Of a DNA stretch of 64,000 bases, positions 33,722-44,759 are shown in pieces. Every line of letters starts with the position of its first letter. The first letter of the stretch is position 1. The notes beneath the pieces are model-generated. The model was not told the origin of the DNA. It worked only from the letters and a program-made list of their open reading frames with translations, and did no database searches. Source of the DNA: Ananas comosus (lineage: Eukaryota > Streptophyta > Magnoliopsida > Poales > Bromeliaceae); contig NC_033628.1 of the NCBI RefSeq assembly GCF_001540865.1, positions 4,450,831 to 4,514,830 on the forward strand, written 5' to 3'. The position numbers and the translations under genes are program-made.

Positions 33722-34099
33722 CATCTTTATCAATTCCCCGGGGGGAGTGTCGCTGCAGTCTTTGCGATTTATGACGTTATGCAACAGATGGAGGTTCCAG
33801 TGAGAACAATTTGTATGGGGCAAGCTGCATCATTTAGCTCACTGCTCCTCGCCGCGGGCTCTCCCGGCATATGCTACGCCTTCCCGAACGCCCGAATTAT
33901 GATCCAGCAGAACTTCGGCGAAGCCTTCAGACAGGCTATAGATATGTTCATCCAAAAAAATAAATTGGATAATGTTCGTGCCAACCTCTACGCTGCGTAT
34001 GTCAAAGAGACTGGCCGGGAGCGCACCAAGTATCTGTCTCCTCAGGAAGCAAAAGATTTTGGCTTAATTGATGTCGTCCTGAAGCCCTCTGCCGATTAA
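33722..34099 (+). pseudogene. ClpP-like protease fragment with lost catalytic residues
   Basis: The translation retains FPGGSV, AIYDVMQQ and CMGQAASFSSLLLAAG (the Ser nucleophile region), then FPNARIMIQQ and SPQEAKDFGLID. This is the nuclear-encoded (mitochondrial/plastid CLPP) type rather than plastid clpP. The invariant His of the MIHQP motif is Gln (MIQQN), and the Asp-containing motif before FMS is ERTKYLS. The Ser-His-Asp triad is therefore broken. The N-terminal third is absent: a TAA lies at 33719-33721 in frame with no splice acceptor between. It could be a decayed duplicate; a non-catalytic ClpR-like gene is less likely because the start is missing. Confidence 0.8.
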
Positions 34100-34422
34100 G
34101 TACTGTGAGGCAAGTAGCCATTACTAATTCAGAGTTACATTTCATTCATTTATTTTTATTAGGTTTTTTCTATGTTGCTAACGCATACGCGAAACGTTCC
34201 TCTTTAGCAACTAAAACCCATATTTAATGGACGATTCATTTCTATCATTCGATGATACATTTTATCAAACACGCATGCATTAGAGTCAAATACACATATA
34301 AGTCTTCATTTTCGGCTTGCTATTGGTCGAAGGATGAAATTTTTAATAGTGAAAAGTTTATTTTTTTCTCGCTTACTATTGGTAGAAACTTGATTGGTAC
34401 AGACTGATATAATGTTTAATGA
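34100..34422. other. Intergenic sequence, no gene seen
   Basis: The phrase GTTCCTCTTTA(A/G)CAAC(A/T)AAAA and the following TTTAATGGACGATTCATTTCTA are seen again near 38653-38710 in the LysM gene intron. A small dispersed repeat is shared by the two places. Confidence 0.45.
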
Positions 34423-35586
34423 GGGCCCGTTTAGCCTAGCTTTTGAAAAAATGATTTTTGAAAAAGTGATTTTAGTTTGAAAAGGTGATTTTGGTTAAGG
34501 CTTAGTTTGATATTGAGATCTATTTAACGCTATTAGATAAAATGGAGTTGAGGAAAAAGCATATAGGAATATGGTTCTGCGTTCTCCGATAGGATCGCAG
34601 AAAATATATCGTAACCGACTTATCACAATATGCGGAACGCGATATTATGTACGAAAATAAACATGATATTTTTCCAACGTACTTTCTCACTGCACGTAAC
34701 GTAATCTCCCCGCAATCCCAAACGAAGCCTAAAAGCTGTAGAGCGTTTGGCTGAGTTTAGATGAAAGCTATTTTTCTGAAGTGATTTTAAAAAGCTGTTT
34801 GGCAAAAATTTTTTGATGCTTGTATAAATTAATATTTTTATTAAATTTTATTTTAAAATAATTTAAAATCTAAATTTAAATTCGAATTAAAATTAAAATT
34901 TAAAATTTCAAAATTGTACAAAATTTAAAATTTGATATTTTAATTTAAAAATTTTAAAAACTTAAAAATTTAAAATTTAAAATTTAAAATAATTATGAAA
35001 TTGAAAATATAAAATATAAAATTTGAATATTTAAAATTTAAAATTTAAAATTTTAAAATTTATAATTTGAAGATTAAAACTTGTAATTTAAAATTTAAAA
35101 TTTTTAAAATTTAAAATTTAAAATTTAAAATCTAAAATTTTAAATTTAAAATCTAAAATTTTAAATTTTAAATTTTATCTTAAATTTTAAATTTTAAATT
35201 TTAAATTTTAAAATCTAAAATTTGAGATTTGAAATTTAGAATTAAAGTTTAAAATTTAAAGTTTGAAATCTATTTTTTAAATTTTAAATTTTAAAAGTTA
35301 AAATTTAAAAATTCAAATATAAATCTGAAAATTAAAATTTAAAATTAAATTTAAATTTAAACATTGAATTTAAAATTAAAATAAAAATTTGAAGTTTGAA
35401 TCCAAAATCAGAATCAGATTTGAAGAAGCAGCTTTTTCCTGCTTCTAATTCTGAGGCCTTCAAAATCAGTTTTTTGATTCTGAAAAGCAGAATCAGATTT
35501 TAAAAATTATATTGCCAAACGCTCTATTGAATCGAAAATCACTTTTCAACTCAAAAGTATTTTTTAAAAGCTAAGCCAAACACCCC
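34423..35586. mobile_element. hAT-like MITE with AT-rich interior
   Basis: The left end GGGCCCGTTTAGCCTAGCTTTT pairs with the inverted right end GGGGTGTTTGGCTTAGCTTTT, and a second inner pair AGAGCGTTTGGC is also inverted. The interior (34840-35400) is almost only AAATTTAAA-type sequence. A Tourist-like MITE is nested in the left arm. No clean target duplication was recognised. Confidence 0.6.
34499..34729. mobile_element. Tourist-like MITE (231 bp), TSD TAA
   Basis: GGCTTAGTTTG... and the inverted ...CAAACGAAGCC form the termini. TAA flanks both sides (34496-34498, 34730-34732), the 3-bp target of PIF/Harbinger elements. It is nested within the larger MITE at 34423-35586. Confidence 0.7.
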
Positions 35587-35972
35587 TTACATACAAGGTA
35601 AGTCCAATGAATTCAATTTCATTTTAGTATATTTACTTATACAGAGAGTGATACAACATTCAATCTTCTTTCCCCCAAAAAATATCTGAAAACTCATTTG
35701 TTGATTTTGTACAAACAAATCCCCAAGGCAGGAAACAAAAATAAAACAAAAGAAAAGGTATAAATGAATGATGACCAAATAAAGGGCTTACTGGTTCAAC
35801 TATCTCTACTCTAACACAAGAAAGAGTAGAGTCGACACCGACTTCTCTAGCGATCTTCGAAAGATGGAGTTCCCTATCTAGCCTACATGTTTTATTCACC
35901 CAATTTTCTGTAGACCTTTCCTGCTTGTAGAGAATATATACCGTATAAACCCTGCTCGCTTAAATATTTAGG
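35587..35972. other. Intergenic sequence, no gene seen
   Basis: Short minus-strand ORFs here have no recognisable family. It separates two MITEs downstream of the LysM gene. Confidence 0.4.
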
Positions 35973-36313
35973 CAGTATTTGGTTCCACGTAAAGAGCCCG
36001 AAAACAATTTTCAGATTGAAAAGGAATTTTCCTTGTGTTTGGTTCCACGTAACATGCTTTTCAGTGGAAATAATTATACATATCTTTAGAAACACATTCA
36101 CTTTCATTTTCCGTAGACACAAACTGGAAACTGAAACTTCATCTCCCTCTCACTCTCTTCATTTCCTTTTCCTGCAAAACAAACAGGTATCCCTTCAAAA
36201 CCTTTTTTTTTGTTTTTTACTATATGAAACAACAATATATAAATTTTCTTTTCCACCCAAAGCACTTTCCTGAGGAAACCATCTTCAACAGTTTTTCGTG
36301 GAACCAAACACTG
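35973..36313. mobile_element. MITE with CAGTGTTTGGTTCCACG-type termini (341 bp)
   Basis: CAGTATTTGGTTCCACG at the left is inverted as CGTGGAACCAAACACTG at the right. A second TTTGGTTCCACGTAA lies just inside the left end. It lies about 100 bp downstream of the LysM gene stop. The hAT affiliation is a guess from terminal style. Confidence 0.65.
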
Positions 36314-36412
36314 ATGTAAATGGTAAGGGAAAAATGAAATCGTAATGTCAGGTATCAACTGAAAAACAGATCAGAGAAGATAAGGATCAGCCTAATCCAA
36401 AGCAGCTTTATT

Positions 36413-39034
36413 TCACCTAACAGTAGCAGGCTTTGTGGGCTTCGGAAGACCATCAAAAATGGGCCAAGCAAATGCATCAGGTTTCAAACTCCACTTGCTT
36501 GAAGACCATATAGAGGAGCTACTATCTGAATCTTGCAAATTAGACGTGCTCGGTGATTTCCGAAGAGTTAGCAACCCATCAATTAGCGAAGGGTCCACCA
36601 TAGAAACAAGGTTCTGTTGGCTCATGTCCATATCAGGACAGCTTCCTGATTTCGGCCTCAAAGCTAGCCCTTTCTCTGTCTTTCGAGAAAAACCTAATGG
36701 ATCAGAATCACCCTTTTGACGCCGTCTTATTGATTTTTCATTATCACTCTCTGCAGCTTCATCATTTCTTCTTTCTTCAATGATCTCAGATTTTTCAAAA
36801 TATAACTCATTAACCATACTTAAGACTTTCTATGCTGATTCGGAAGTGGTTCCGAAGTCGGAGAGTGTTGAGGCAATAATTGTTCATCTTTCATATAAAG
36901 AGGCTTATCAGTTTTGTAAACTGCCATTTTGGTGCCATCAAATAGTGGGCCTCTCTTAGGAGGCGCAAGCCCATAATATCCCTGCAATCGACTCATGGCT
37001 GGGGAGATTTTACATGGTGATGGTTTCAGCTTCAGTGTTTCAAAGGAGTATAAAATATGACTATGAGGTCGACGTGAGGAGTCAGTTCTCTGCAATGATT
37101 CCAATTATTATTATGAGAGAAACAAAGGCACTAATTCAGAAGAGCAAATCATGTTACATTAGTAGTTAATTGAAACATAAAATGACCTCTACCATTCGCA
37201 TTTGCAATGAAGTTTGTAATCATCTTGTTATATCTTATAACAACATTGAAAAGCTCCGACATAGTACAGGCAAGAAAAATAAAAGTATGAAGATAATTAA
37301 TTAAATTTTACTGTTGTTCATGGTTCTATTACTTTGCTAAGCCTAACAAAGGTCAAAATAAAAAAAAAATGTCTTAGACATCTGAAATTTATCCAATTCA
37401 AAAAGCTTTCTGGCATCATATTATGACACTAAAGCTGCTGAATGATCACTACAAACAAAGTAAACCCAAAGAAAGCAGAAAAATAACCTTATAGATGGAT
37501 GCCCATAAATACTTACTAATTATACTTTTCAGCCTGAATTAGATGACATTTACGGTTTTTTTCCTTCTTTTCTGTGACAAAAGAAAATTTCTAGCTACTT
37601 GAAGCTCAAAAAGACAGTACAGAAGCTCAAAAACTATAGGTTATTAAACAGTATATAAAAAGGCATATATATATGTACTGTAGAGTTCAGACGTGGTCTG
37701 ATAAAATGAACCTAAGGTGAGCAGCGGTTCTGACCAGTAATAATCATACCCCTTAACATATTACTAGATTGTTGGAAACTGCCTACAATTCACAACTGAA
37801 AATTCTAAACTATGACACATAATTATCATAGGAGGAGGTAGCACAATAACATATAATTTAGTTAACCTTCAAACTTAAATATTCCTAAGGCATCCGAGTA
37901 ACTGGTTATTTGTGATATCAAACAAGTATTTTCTGCGCATTAATTATATCTGTTTATCACAATACTGTATGCTGAAATACCTGACAGTCAGTATTAAAAC
38001 AGTTTGTAAGCTTTCAGGTAATATGCTTTCTCCAGAAACATTAAGAATTACTTCAACTTAAACTTAGCCATTGTTCCAATTCCAACAGTTCAGCGAAAAA
38101 AAGGACGACATTAGAGCCCATAAAAAATAGAAAAAGAAACATAATATTAAAAGAATATTCCAACACAAACAATTAAAAAAGTTGTTATTAAACATAAAAC
38201 AAAACCAAAAGAAAGTTACCACACCTGCCATTTGCCGAGTCCTCTGACAAAAAAGGAGATGGAGGATGCTCTCCAGGAAGTGGAATCTTCAATGACTTGC
38301 GAGCAAAAATTTGAAGATCGGTCATCAAGCCATTCAACCGCCTAATATCTGCTACCTAATCCAACAAAGGCACACTTATGAAGCGCACTTCAAAGACTAG
38401 AGAAGAAAAGACAGCGAGCTGAATATAAAGAATCTGATGAATTTGACCACTGGAACGAAATATTTCAAACTATGAGCTCATCCAAATAATGTAAAATTCG
38501 ATTAGCATCAATTGTGCGACAACCATAAAAAGCTAGAAACTGAAACTTCTTTAATCATTGTTTATTTTTCAACAAATTTCCATTCATGTGTTCTTACAGA
38601 TTTTGTCTACGCTGCTGCCACTCACAATGATACAGATACTAAATACATAAAACGTTCCTCTTTAACAACAAAAAAAAACCATATTTATTTGATGCACGAT
38701 TCATTTCTAACGTTCGATTACACATGTTATCAAACACATAACAGGCACGCATTACAATCTAACACACGGTATAAATCAATAAGCAAAGCCATACAAAAAT
38801 GGTTCTGTGCCCAGTTGCCTCCACACCATACTTTATGGCAACCCTAGCGAGCGTATCCCGCTTCGACACTCGGTGCTCGATGTAGCCACCACAGGATGAC
38901 GCCGACGACGACGGAGGAGAAGAGGGGAGAGACGAAGAAGACGACACCGGGATCGTCGCAATGCTGTTGATCTCGCCCCTTCGATCGACGAATCCATTGA
39001 ACAAACCATTCGATTGTGGCTCGTTAACTCCCAT
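36413..39034 (-). CDS. LysM-domain protein, three exons, one frameshift
   Basis: Exons are 39034-38819, 38355-38225 and 37087-36413. The start ATG at 39034 follows a near in-frame stop. Exon 1 has a Ser/Pro-rich stretch and the first half of a LysM domain (YIEHRVSKRDTLARVAIKYGVE). Exon 2 completes it (VADIRRLNGLMTDLQIFARK). Exon 3 has SPAMSRLQGYYGLAPPKRGP and a C-terminal WPIFDGLPKP motif known from plant LysM proteins of the At5g08200/At5g23130 type. No signal peptide is visible, so it is intracellular by inference; the exact role of this family is not established. Exon 3 changes frame near 36822 (stop TAA at 36820). Adding one base makes the CDS 1023 nt, about 340 residues, so a recent one-base deletion or a sequencing error is likely. 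Confidence 0.85.
37088..38224 (-). other. Intron 2 of the LysM gene
   Basis: Donor GGCAG|GTGTGG and acceptor TTGCAGAG|AACTGAC keep the frame (NGRTDSSRRPHS). Using the more upstream CAG acceptor would shift the frame, so the second AG is the one that works. Nothing else is seen in it. Confidence 0.65.
38356..38818 (-). other. Intron 1 of the LysM gene, GC-AG type
   Basis: The minus strand reads GAG|GCAACT at the donor and GATTAG|GTAGCAG at the acceptor. This splice is phase 0 and joins KYGVE to VADIRR, exactly completing the LysM domain. GC donors are a known minor class, and the match to AG|GCAAGT is good. Confidence 0.75.
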
Positions 39035-39649
39035 TTCGTCCACCTTTCTCCATCTGCATCATCAAACGCTTCGATTCCCCCCTCTCCGCTCACATCCGAA
39101 GCCAATGCTTCGCTCCACGGATCAATCGATAGCCATGGGCGAGGATCGAGCAATCACACGGGGCCCAATCGCTAGAACACTGCATGAGAAGCCGAATTTT
39201 CCCGAAATTTCTCGAAAAATTCGTGGGACTTAGCCGCGGAAAAGCTGATCGGTGGATCTAGATTAACTTTTTGCGAGGAAACGAACAAAATCCTTCGAAT
39301 CAAAGGATGCGATGCGCGAAATGCGAGTCCAAGGGATACGGACCGTTGGATGGACTCGGACAAAGCGATTTCCTGGACCAACCCACCGCGCGTGATTTGG
39401 TGGTGTCGTTGGAACAAATGAATACTCTGCGTTTTCCTTGAATATACCCGGTGCACCCGTATACCACATACACCGACACACAAAATTTGATGATAAATAA
39501 TTTAAACTCCAAATCTGAAAAATACTACAAATCTTAAATTTTATTATTCACCCATCAAGTCCCACATTAGGAAAAAGAATATTGTCTGGTTTAATAAAAA
39601 ATAATTGTGCAAATTTAATGATTTTATATATATATATATATATATATAG
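39035..39649. other. Upstream region of the LysM gene
   Basis: GC-balanced sequence with short minus-strand ORFs (39172-39512) that are not recognised. It is presumably the 5' UTR and promoter of the LysM gene; no clear TATA box is identified. A (TA)n run at 39627-39648 borders the next MITE. Confidence 0.4.
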
Positions 39650-40190
39650 CTAGGCTCCTATGCTTTCGAAAGTACGGAGGCTTCCGTGTTTGTAAGTTGT
39701 TTTCGATAATGGGCATCCGATACGGCAATCGGCTCCGTTAGACATGATTTACGCTATTATAATGATTTAGAAACTAAATTTCATAATTTTTTGACTTCAT
39801 TTGCCTAGTAAACGAGTATGCTCAAAATGAACGGCTGAAAATAAAAAACTCATAAAAAATAGTGATAAAGGACTCAAATTTCGAATCGGAAGTATTGTTT
39901 TTACTCTTGATGTCAAGTAGAATTTTCTATTAAATTTTCATGTAATTTGAATACTTCTATACCGTTGAACTTGAAAACGTGCCACATCAGTCGTTAAAAT
40001 AGTCATTTTTGAGACCCTATGATCACTTGGTAAATGATGTCGAAAAATTATGAAATTTGGTTTCTAGATAGTTTCAATAACGTAAATTATGCTTAACGGA
40101 GCCGATCGTCGAATCGAATATCCGATCATCAAAAACAACTTACAAGCATAGAGCCCTCTGTACTTTCGAAAGTACGGGAGACGTACTCAT
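39650..40190. mobile_element. Foldback MITE, family F, copy A
   Basis: The ends GCTCCTATGCTTTCGAAAGTACGG / CGTACTTTCGAAAGTAC and, deeper, CGGCTCCGTTAGAC / TTAACGGAGCCGATCG are inverted over about 100 bp. It is bounded by (TA)n on both sides. The core AACGGCTGAAAATAAAAA is shared with copy C at 52824-53350. Confidence 0.7.
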
Positions 40191-40207
40191 ATATATATAT
40201 ATATATA

Positions 40208-40434
40208 GAATTGAGCTCCTATGCTTTTAAGAGTACCAAGTCATTGGTGCTTGTAAGTTTTCGGCCCTTGGATTAAAGGATGTGCGGTTAGGATGATGTG
40301 GACCCCCTAGGGTTGAGTGAGTGGTTGGTTGAATAGTATAATTTAACGGGTAAAAATGATCTAAGACAAAGATCTAACGGTAAAAAATTTACAGCACCAA
40401 ATGCTTGGTACTTTACAAGCACCATAGCCGGACT
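40208..40434. mobile_element. Small MITE between TA repeats
   Basis: The left end GAGTACCAAGTCATTGGTGCTTGTAA and the inverted right end with GTACCAAGCATTTGGTGCTG are inverted repeats of about 40 bp. It lies between (TA)n tracts, the right one running into a 100-N gap. Confidence 0.6.
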
Positions 40435-40458
40435 ATATATATATATATATATATATAT

Positions 40459-40558
40459 NNNNNNNNNNNNNNNNNNNNNNNNNNNNNNNNNNNNNNNNNN
40501 NNNNNNNNNNNNNNNNNNNNNNNNNNNNNNNNNNNNNNNNNNNNNNNNNNNNNNNNNN
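40459..40558. other. Assembly gap, 100 N
   Basis: It starts inside a (TA)n tract, a common reason for assembly failure. Confidence 0.98.
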
Positions 40559-41091
40559 TATTTGAATCCACTGATTATCTATTTCTTTTTTGTCACTACT
40601 TTAATAATGCTTTGCTTTATATTGCTTTTAGTGATATTTTTATTAATTTCATTCTTTAGTTCTTTGTCTTTATTGAATGCTTCTTATGCACTGACTCCTT
40701 TTACTTGCTGAACTTTAATTCGATTAGTTTGGCTTATAAGCAATAGTTGGTGAACAATTTGGCTCAGAGAATGGAACTAGAAGAACAATAACTAAGAAAA
40801 AATGTTGATTGCAATATTATGAAAGTACTAAGCTTGCTTATAAGTTGAGAAAATTTATGGGACTTTTTAGTTATTTAGGTTAAATTTCGGTAAGAAAGAA
40901 AACTCCAGTTTAACAGGTTTGAAAATATTATTTAACTATTCTAACTGAAGTTCAGTGGACAAGACAAATATAACTCGAGAGTTTGCTAATTATCGATTCT
41001 GCTGAATCTCTTTATGGTTTTCTGCCCATTTTGTTACTACTGATGTGTGTTGCATATAGAATCAAGCAAACATAAAACCTTTAGATAATAT
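40559..41091. other. Unassigned AT-rich sequence
   Basis: No ORF or repeat could be identified. Confidence 0.4.
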
Positions 41092-41484
41092 ATAGGCCGT
41101 GGCTACTGTACTATTATGAGTATTGAAGCCCTCGTACTCATAAGTTGTTTTTAATGATAGAGCTTCTAGATTGACGATCCACTCCGTTAAATATGATCTA
41201 GAGTATTTGAAACTTCTAGAAAATAAATTTCGTAAATTTTCGAAATCATAATAAAGTTCATCAAGTGGGCATAAAATGAACGGTCAAAATCGAACGACGT
41301 CCTAAAAAAGGATGATCGGATCCTTCAATTCAAGATCGGAGTTATTGATCTTTATCTATATAGTGAATAGAATTTTCTATCAAAATTCAACAAATTTCGA
41401 TTCTTTTACACCATTAAACTAGCAAGTATCCCATACCGGCCGTTAAAAATTGTCAAATTTGTGACCTCTTGATCCCACGCAGTA
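41092..41484. mobile_element. Foldback MITE, family F, copy B, truncated
   Basis: It follows copies A and C through the left arm and the core (GAACGGTCAAAATCGAACG, CCATTAAACTAGCAAG), but lacks the right arm. It ends abruptly against a SIRE LTR fragment at about 41485. Confidence 0.6.
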
Positions 41485-41752
41485 AGGACCCTCGGGGACC
41501 GGTCTCTCAACTCAGGGGACCAGTCCAAGCACAATGAAAAACTCAGTTTGTCCAGATTCATATTTTAAAAACCATCCTAAGTCTTCCAAACACTTTTAAA
41601 CATTTATAAATCATCATTAATAGTATTTAAACTTACCGAGCATCGTGCATTCATGTTTTGAGTCTTCGAGTCTTTGATCTTCATCTCTTCTTCTTCAAAC
41701 TTTCAAGACTCCAACTTACTTCACGAAATATGCCAACATAAAATCCGTAACA
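41485..41752 (-). mobile_element. Truncated SIRE LTR (first about 270 bp)
   Basis: On the minus strand it starts TGTTACGGATTTTATG at 41752 and follows the SIRE solo LTR at 22021 up to its first GACCGGTC words, then stops. Similarity to the 22021 copy includes GTGCTTGGACTGGTCCCCTG. The element is broken on the left by copy B of the foldback MITE. Confidence 0.75.
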
Positions 41753-43397
41753 TATTTGATTTCGGTGCTTTTATGGTTCGTCTACACAAGCCACAAGTCA
41801 ATCAGCCAAGCCAAGACACCCGTTGATAGGTCTCGACGTGCCGGAGGCCGTGCTCACCTTTCGGAGCAAATCCGGCAACTGAGGGAAGTGCACAAGCGAC
41901 GCGAAATTCAGTAAAACAGCGCGCACAGCGCCTAAATAGCATCTACCACGCAAACCGGAGCATCTCTGACCCAACAGAGGTGGCCACGATGATCGGCACT
42001 GAACAAGGATCATCGTGCTCACCTCCAGCAGACTCGGGGTGGCCTCGTTTCACCGAAACAGTGATCGGAACCCTAAGACAAGGTGCAAAAAGCCAATAAA
42101 TAACTCACCGGAGCAAGGCGGGGCACAGGGCGGCCGGCGGCAGCCAGACGGTGGGCTAGCCGGCCAGAGGAGGGTGCGGCCAGTGTGGGGAGGCCAGGGC
42201 TTGACGGGAGGCGGCGGAGGCGGCGGACGATTATGCCCTAGCCGCACAACCCAAGGAGAGTTCGGCTCATCTTGGTTGACAGGGTGCTCCGGCGGCGGGG
42301 TAGCCGGCGGCGGACAGGTGCGGCCAGCTAGGCGGAGCCGGCGCTCATGCTGGCCGGCGGCGAAAGGCGGCGGCGGCTGCGGTGAAGCATCCCGAGCCAG
42401 CACGAGTTTAGCTCGGGCTCAGAGAGCAGCGGCGGCCATGGCGATGGCCGGGGGAGACTACCGGAGGTGGGGCACGGCTGAGGGAGGGAGCCCGAGGGTG
42501 AGGATCTCCCTGGTAGTCCACGGGCAGAGATGGAGAGGTGGATAAGTGGAGGAGATGGTGGATGAGAGGCCACCCAAGCTTTTTCGGCGGCCGGAGGAGC
42601 TTGCCGGCGGCCGGGGTGAGCGTACAGCTAGGGCAGGGACCTGCTGAAGCTAGCTAGGGCATAGCTGGGGGACAAGGCCGGCCAGATCTAGGGTTTCGTG
42701 CAAAGAAACCCTAGATACACTTTATAAACAATGTGCAAATTGCATAACTGTCCCCCAAAAAAGAATATTTTCATTCTAGTCCTTCACGGCGCGAGTAAAA
42801 CGCGCGAATACACCCACATGTCCGATCTCACACGATTCGGTACATAAAATATAATGACTTTTGCAAATTTTTCGAATTGCCACCTTCGACCTCTTAGCGA
42901 TAACTTTGCAATTACCGGAGATCCATCCGTCGAATTTTCGATCCGACAGCGCCATCGTGTTCAGCATGACTGGGGCATCAAATCTAGCATTTTGTTTCGT
43001 CCGATTTGGTCGCCGATTCACGACGAAACCCATCCACTCTCCAAATACCAAAATTACGCACAAATATATATAATACACGTATTTTCAGATTTCTCAAAAT
43101 CCGTGCGTCAAATCTGAAATCCGTCAGTGCCATTGGTTCCAGAATAGCTGAACCGGTCAAAACGAGCTATTGGATCGCTATGAACGGAGTCCGATATGCA
43201 CCAGAAGCCAACTCTACTCCGTGGCTTCTCCGGAAAACCGGAGTTACTATTCACTTAAGTGAATACTACAGATCGCGTAACTTCTCCGTTCTAACTCATT
43301 TTCTCCTGAAACTTGACGAGTTCTTATGTAATTAATTACACATAAAAACTTTGTCAACAGAGAGTTCAACTACACTATCAAAATCTCAGTCCTTACA
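41753..43397 (-). mobile_element. Del/Tekay-like LTR, family X, copy 2
   Basis: On the minus strand it starts TGTAAGGACTGAGATTTTG at 43397, and it is homologous to 15951-17970 over its length, without the polylinker found there. The left end is cut by the SIRE fragment. The GC-rich middle (42050-42700) gives ORFs on both strands that are not genes. The right flank is TAGAC, inside gypsy gag sequence. Confidence 0.65.
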
Positions 43398-44066
43398 TAG
43401 ACCTTGCCGCTTGGTACCTACTTGGAAGCCTCAACCTTGCACTGTGCCAGGAGATGACAGCTTACTTGGTTATATGCTGGAGGAGCTACTGTCATCGATC
43501 TCGGAGTCGATGGAATGTAAGCAGTAGGAGTTGGTGAAGTACTAAATGGACATTTCGTTTGAAAATAACCTCGTTGTCTGCATTAGTAGCATTGACTTGC
43601 TCACTGAGGGCGCATACTGGGCAAATACGGGCTGCCATAAATAATACACTTCCTCCTCTGATGTTGTTTCTGCTGTCATGGCATGAAAGGTCTCCGACTT
43701 GCAAGGGTTCCTCGACCTTGAGACAGTGGTCGAAAGTTCTTCGGTGGCCTCCTTGAACTCACCTGGCCACTTGATTCCTCAACTTGGTGCTTCTTTTCTT
43801 TATATTTAACTATGGTTTCAATCTCTTCCCCTATCACTGTAGCCCCCACATTCCACCCACAGGGCTAACTCGAATACCTCCTCGAATGTCTGCAAATATT
43901 GAGCATGCACAAACTAAAAATTTTTTGCTCATAATGTTGCTCAAAGCAATGTGCTTTGTGTTTCTCATCATGTACTACAAAGGAAACACTGTATAGGAGA
44001 TAAGTAGACTCTTGTTCGTACTCCCTAAGTATTCGATCCCTTTGTCAAACTCTCTTGAAATCATCC
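43398..44066 (-). pseudogene. Gypsy gag, distal part, decayed
   Basis: In broken frames the minus strand reads LQTFEEVFELALWVECG, a phrase of Del/Tekay gag proteins, followed by basic, Gln-rich sequence. It continues the gag that starts at 50054; the Tork element at 44067-49384 sits between the two parts. Multiple stops and shifts are present. It is cut on the left by the family X LTR. Confidence 0.6.
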
Positions 44067-44701
44067 TGTTAAAAATCGGAACGGCGAAAAATAGATCCAG
44101 AAAATAATTTAATGCAGGAAAAGAAAAGATAAGAAAAGAGCACACCAATATTTACATGGTTCGGCCAACGGCTTACGTCCACGGGTGAAGACAGAGCAAA
44201 TACTTTATTAATATCGAAAAGGCGAAGTATAAAGAAGATCTCTCAAAAGACCAAAATTTAATTAGATCGAAAAAGCCGCAACAAGCAACTCCAAAACGAA
44301 GGACTTCTCTCTCAATCCGTACGGACCAAAAATTGGCCTTAATTACCCGGCGGCTTGGCTCTTTACCAATGTGCATGGCTTAATTAGAGCTATGCATAAG
44401 TAAAGACTACGGCACCTCCCCATAGTGCGCCATGATGTTGCCATGTAACTACCAACACTTCTTAGGCCCTTTAATTAGAGCTCCTTGTTAATTAGAGCAT
44501 GGCCTCTTAATTGGGTCGCAGCGTCATTAACTTGGCCTTAGCATGCATATATAATACATGTCTCCTAACTAGAGTCTAATTCTAATTCAATTAGAATTAC
44601 ACTTCTAATTATAATTCATATATGCCAAATTAAATCCAATCCCAATTAGATTAGGATTTAACTCCAATTTAGATAACTACAAATCTAAACCAAATATAAC
44701 A
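44067..44701 (-). mobile_element. 3' LTR of the Tork element
   Basis: On the minus strand it starts TGTTATATTTGG after the purine-rich AATGTGGAGAT, and it ends in TTTTTAACA. It aligns with 48831-49384 and with the LTR at 56208-56846. Confidence 0.85.
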
Positions 44702-44759
44702 ATCTCCACATTGGTTTAATTTGTAGTTTAGCCGCCGTTATGTCGAGGTCGCCACAAAA

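Noticed and set aside
33722..34099. Functional ClpP or plastid clpP transfer
   Set aside because: His and Asp of the triad are missing, the N-terminus is absent, and the sequence follows nuclear CLPP rather than plastid clpP.
42015..42573. GC-rich ORFs, Gly/Pro-rich
   Set aside because: Part of the second family X LTR; both strands open because of composition, no family resemblance.
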